A stretch of 64,000 nucleotides of DNA from Methylophilus aquaticus. Lineage in GTDB: Bacteria; Pseudomonadota; Gammaproteobacteria; Burkholderiales; Methylophilaceae. Shown here piece after piece: positions 62,198 through 64,000 of the stretch; the first letter of the stretch is position 1; every line of letters begins with the position of its first letter. Under the pieces are notes generated by a model that saw nothing but the letters and a program-made list of their open reading frames with translations, ran no database searches and was not told the origin of the DNA. The stretch is from NCBI RefSeq assembly GCF_030769565.1, contig NZ_JAVCAP010000002.1:124001-188000 (forward strand), read 5' to 3'. The translations under genes were made by a program, and so were the position numbers.

Positions 62198-63159
62198 TCA
62201 TACACCTTCAAATTTTTAATACCGAGAATTAACAACACTAACACCAGCGCAGTGATCACGAATATTTTTGAATAATCAAACCCGGCGATGGTTTCGGTAT
62301 ATTTAATGACCTTTTTTTCGCGTGAATCGATGTCATTAATCGCCGATTGCAAGGTTTCCGGATTGTCTGCTTCGTAAGCCTTATATTTCAGCCCTAAGGA
62401 CTGGAAGTATTTATGCAGCACTATCGAGTTGGGCGTGCGGCCTTCGCCGTATTCGTCCTTGGAAAAAATACTGGCTTCGCCCGGTTCACGTAACATGATC
62501 CAGTAGATACTTAGCTTGCGGCTCTTCAGGCGCTCACTTAGTAAAAATTTCACGCGTGGACTCAGCTTGCCCGCGCCATCCGACAATAGAATCACGGCGC
62601 GTGAGCCGGAGCTCTGGATGTTATCGAACAGGCCGACCGCTTCAGTTAACCCGGCACCGATATTGGTCTGGTTTAACGACGGGCTGGTGGCCGCCACAAT
62701 CGCCGCATGAATCGCATCGCGGTTGGTGGTAATTTTGATGCCATACAAGGCCGAATTGGTAAAACCGACCACCCCCATCATGTCATTCGGACGTGAATCA
62801 ATAAACTGGGTAATAATCCGGCGCGCGGTGGCGGATTTGATCTCCGCCACATGGCCGGATGAATCCCCGGCAAACGGGTGGTCCATACTGACACTGCGAT
62901 CTATCACCATCACCGTCTGCGCACCTTTGCCTACACGTGGTACCAGCTCATCAGAACCGCGCGGAGATGCCAGCGCAATGATGATGCTCAGCAACAGCAA
63001 AGACATAATGACTTTGACTGCCAGGTTCAGCCGGTCAGAAAACAGGTCTTCGGGCACGATGTCCAGCCAGCTGTAATGCTGGCCTTGATGGCCTTTTAAC
63101 CAGAAAGGCAGTAACGCAATCGGCAATAGCGCAAATGCCCACGGATATAAAATAATCAT
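62194..63159 (-). CDS. mxaC: MxaC, methanol dehydrogenase maturation protein (VWA domain)
   Basis: A 321-residue protein with two N-terminal helices (YPWAFALLPIALLPFWL; VIMSLLLLSIIIALASPRG). A von Willebrand A domain follows with MVIDRSVSMDHPFAGDSSG as MIDAS, and a C-terminal helix (FVITALVLVLLILGIKNL). The BatA-like layout matches MxaC. ATG 63159 is chosen; it overlaps the mxaA stop by four bases. Confidence 0.9.
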   Translation of the reverse strand: MIILYPWAFALLPIALLPFWLKGHQGQHYSWLDIVPEDLFSDRLNLAVKVIMSLLLLSIIIALASPRGSDELVPRVGKGAQTVMVIDRSVSMDHPFAGDSSGHVAEIKSATARRIITQFIDSRPNDMMGVVGFTNSALYGIKITTNRDAIHAAIVAATSPSLNQTNIGAGLTEAVGLFDNIQSSGSRAVILLSDGAGKLSPRVKFLLSERLKSRKLSIYWIMLREPGEASIFSKDEYGEGRTPNSIVLHKYFQSLGLKYKAYEADNPETLQSAINDIDSREKKVIKYTETIAGFDYSKIFVITALVLVLLILGIKNLKVYE

Positions 63160-64000
63160 GCCACGCCCCGCTCGCAATCACGCAGTTGCTTGCTGAGTTG
63201 TAGCAGTTGCGCAATCACCTGGCGGCTGTCACGGGTTTTAACGTCATACAGCGATTGGTTAGACGCTTCAAAGAATTGTGTGATCTCGCTTTGCATGCCT
63301 TTAAAGCTCGGACGCAAACTGACAAACGCTTCCACATCATGCGCAAAAATATTCGCACCATAATGCTGGTTAAATGCCTGGTGCAAGTAGACCAAAGCCT
63401 GCTTTTCTTCTACCGCTGTTTTCGGTTTGGATGACTTTGCCAACCGCTTGAGTTGCCGATGGGCACGGGCAAACGCGCCGCCCATAAAAGGTAGCCAGTG
63501 ACCATCCGCATTGATGTAAAGCAGCGCGGCGAGGCTAGCAATCAACAGGGTCAAAAATAGCCCCAATCGTTGCTGATCTGCGCGGCTGTCAATCAGCGGC
63601 GTTTTAAATTCTGGCAGCAAATTCTTCTTGGCCGTGGCGGTGCCGCCAGTCACCAGCGGTGAAAACCAGAATCCCCAGGCGGGCACCTCTATAGTCGCTG
63701 CAGTCGTGCTGGTGAATGTGAGTTTTTCAACGGGCAAATGCATCACACTCGGGTAAGTGCTGACAGCAAAGACCTGGTAGCTGAGTTGCAAGGTGTATTG
63801 AGTGTGGCCGGATTGTGACTTGGTTTGTAACGCCACGTCGACCAACTCAATGCCGTCATGCTTGCTGCCTTTTTTAGGCAAGGCATTGTCGGCCAGTGTA
63901 TACGCTGTTGGCGCATCGACCACCACCGTCCTGCTCAGCACATCGCCTATATGCACACCATTGCTAGATGGCGGATTAGTCACGATTAACTTTGGAGCCA
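63156..64000 (-). CDS. mxaA: MxaA, methanol dehydrogenase maturation protein (5' end outside window)
   Basis: The frame remains open to the window edge (…APKLIVTNPPSSN), so the signal peptide and start lie beyond base 64000 and the GTG at 63983 is internal. The visible part has a periplasmic beta-rich region, a membrane helix (LGLFLTLLIASLAALLYI, about two thirds along) and a cytoplasmic tail with HRQLKRLAKSSKPKTAVEEK. This fits MxaA. It is the first visible gene of an operon that should include mxaFJGIRS upstream, to the right. Confidence 0.88.
   Translation of the reverse strand, partial: APKLIVTNPPSSNGVHIGDVLSRTVVVDAPTAYTLADNALPKKGSKHDGIELVDVALQTKSQSGHTQYTLQLSYQVFAVSTYPSVMHLPVEKLTFTSTTAATIEVPAWGFWFSPLVTGGTATAKKNLLPEFKTPLIDSRADQQRLGLFLTLLIASLAALLYINADGHWLPFMGGAFARAHRQLKRLAKSSKPKTAVEEKQALVYLHQAFNQHYGANIFAHDVEAFVSLRPSFKGMQSEITQFFEASNQSLYDVKTRDSRQVIAQLLQLSKQLRDCERGVA

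Noticed and set aside
63156-63983. GTG at 63983 as the start of mxaA
   Set aside because: The frame stays open to the window edge, and the protein would lack the signal peptide expected of MxaA.
1-64000. tRNA genes, CRISPR arrays, prophage or complete insertion sequences
   Set aside because: None was found on reading both strands; gaps are short and accounted for by genes, terminators or the small repeats listed.

Overview
The window comes from a Gram-negative methylotrophic betaproteobacterium, most likely a member of the Methylophilaceae and possibly Methylophilus-like. The placement rests on the mxaA-mxaC-mxaK-mxaL block at the right edge (methanol dehydrogenase maturation), on Gram-negative envelope genes (lpxH, lnt, gmhB, TonB receptors, an RND pump), on betaproteobacterial gene orders such as glyQ-glyS-gmhB-plsC-M48, and on a base composition that looks close to 50% GC. 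The genus is inference. Most of the window is densely packed chromosomal housekeeping sequence. No tRNA, rRNA, CRISPR array, prophage or complete insertion sequence was seen.

Layout. 1-9.6 kb is an iron-uptake island. It has three TonB-dependent siderophore receptors (the first cut by the window edge), a PepSY membrane protein, a PiuC/YbiX dioxygenase, an FMN alpha-hydroxy-acid oxidase, a small PepSY protein and a cytochrome b561. It carries a Fur box, two copies of a conserved leader motif and two copies of a MITE-like element with 5-bp target duplications. 9.7-15.3 kb holds a GspE/PilB ATPase, nadC, a glutathione S-transferase, a small conserved protein, mnmA and a Nudix hydrolase. 15.4-20.1 kb is a small accessory stretch with two related ParD/ParE toxin-antitoxin loci, each with its own palindromic operator, around a hypothetical gene, a MarC-family gene and rlhA; the second locus runs into bioA-dacB. 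22.9-35.1 kb is mixed housekeeping (FKBP, OsmC, VOC, coq7, ctpA, SelW-like, NlpC/P60, a DinG-type helicase, arfB, argJ, two unknown exported proteins, cysS).

35.3-39.6 kb is a likely operon of a TPR protein, an L,D-transpeptidase, two cyclophilins and lpxH. It is followed by nusB-ribH, an OFA-family transporter, and phoB behind a clear PHO box. 43.3-48.8 kb is a tightly overlapped envelope operon: ArnT-like membrane glycosyltransferase, polyprenyl-phosphate glycosyltransferase, GtrA, YdjC/ChbG-type deacetylase and lnt. The set resembles the Francisella FlmF/NaxD/FlmK and Bordetella Lgm systems that place an amino sugar on lipid A, and it is the most interesting functional candidate in the window. 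49.2-55.3 kb is a czcICBA-type heavy-metal efflux operon. 55.4-60.5 kb is glyQS, gmhB, an acyltransferase and a metallopeptidase. 60.7-64.0 kb is mxaL-K-C-A on the minus strand, continuing past the right edge.

How the genes work together. The island at the left imports ferric siderophores and has redox proteins that could release the iron. The centre maintains translation, cofactors and the cell wall. The 43-48 kb and 55-60 kb blocks shape the outer membrane. The right end prepares the periplasmic methanol dehydrogenase that supports growth on C1 compounds.
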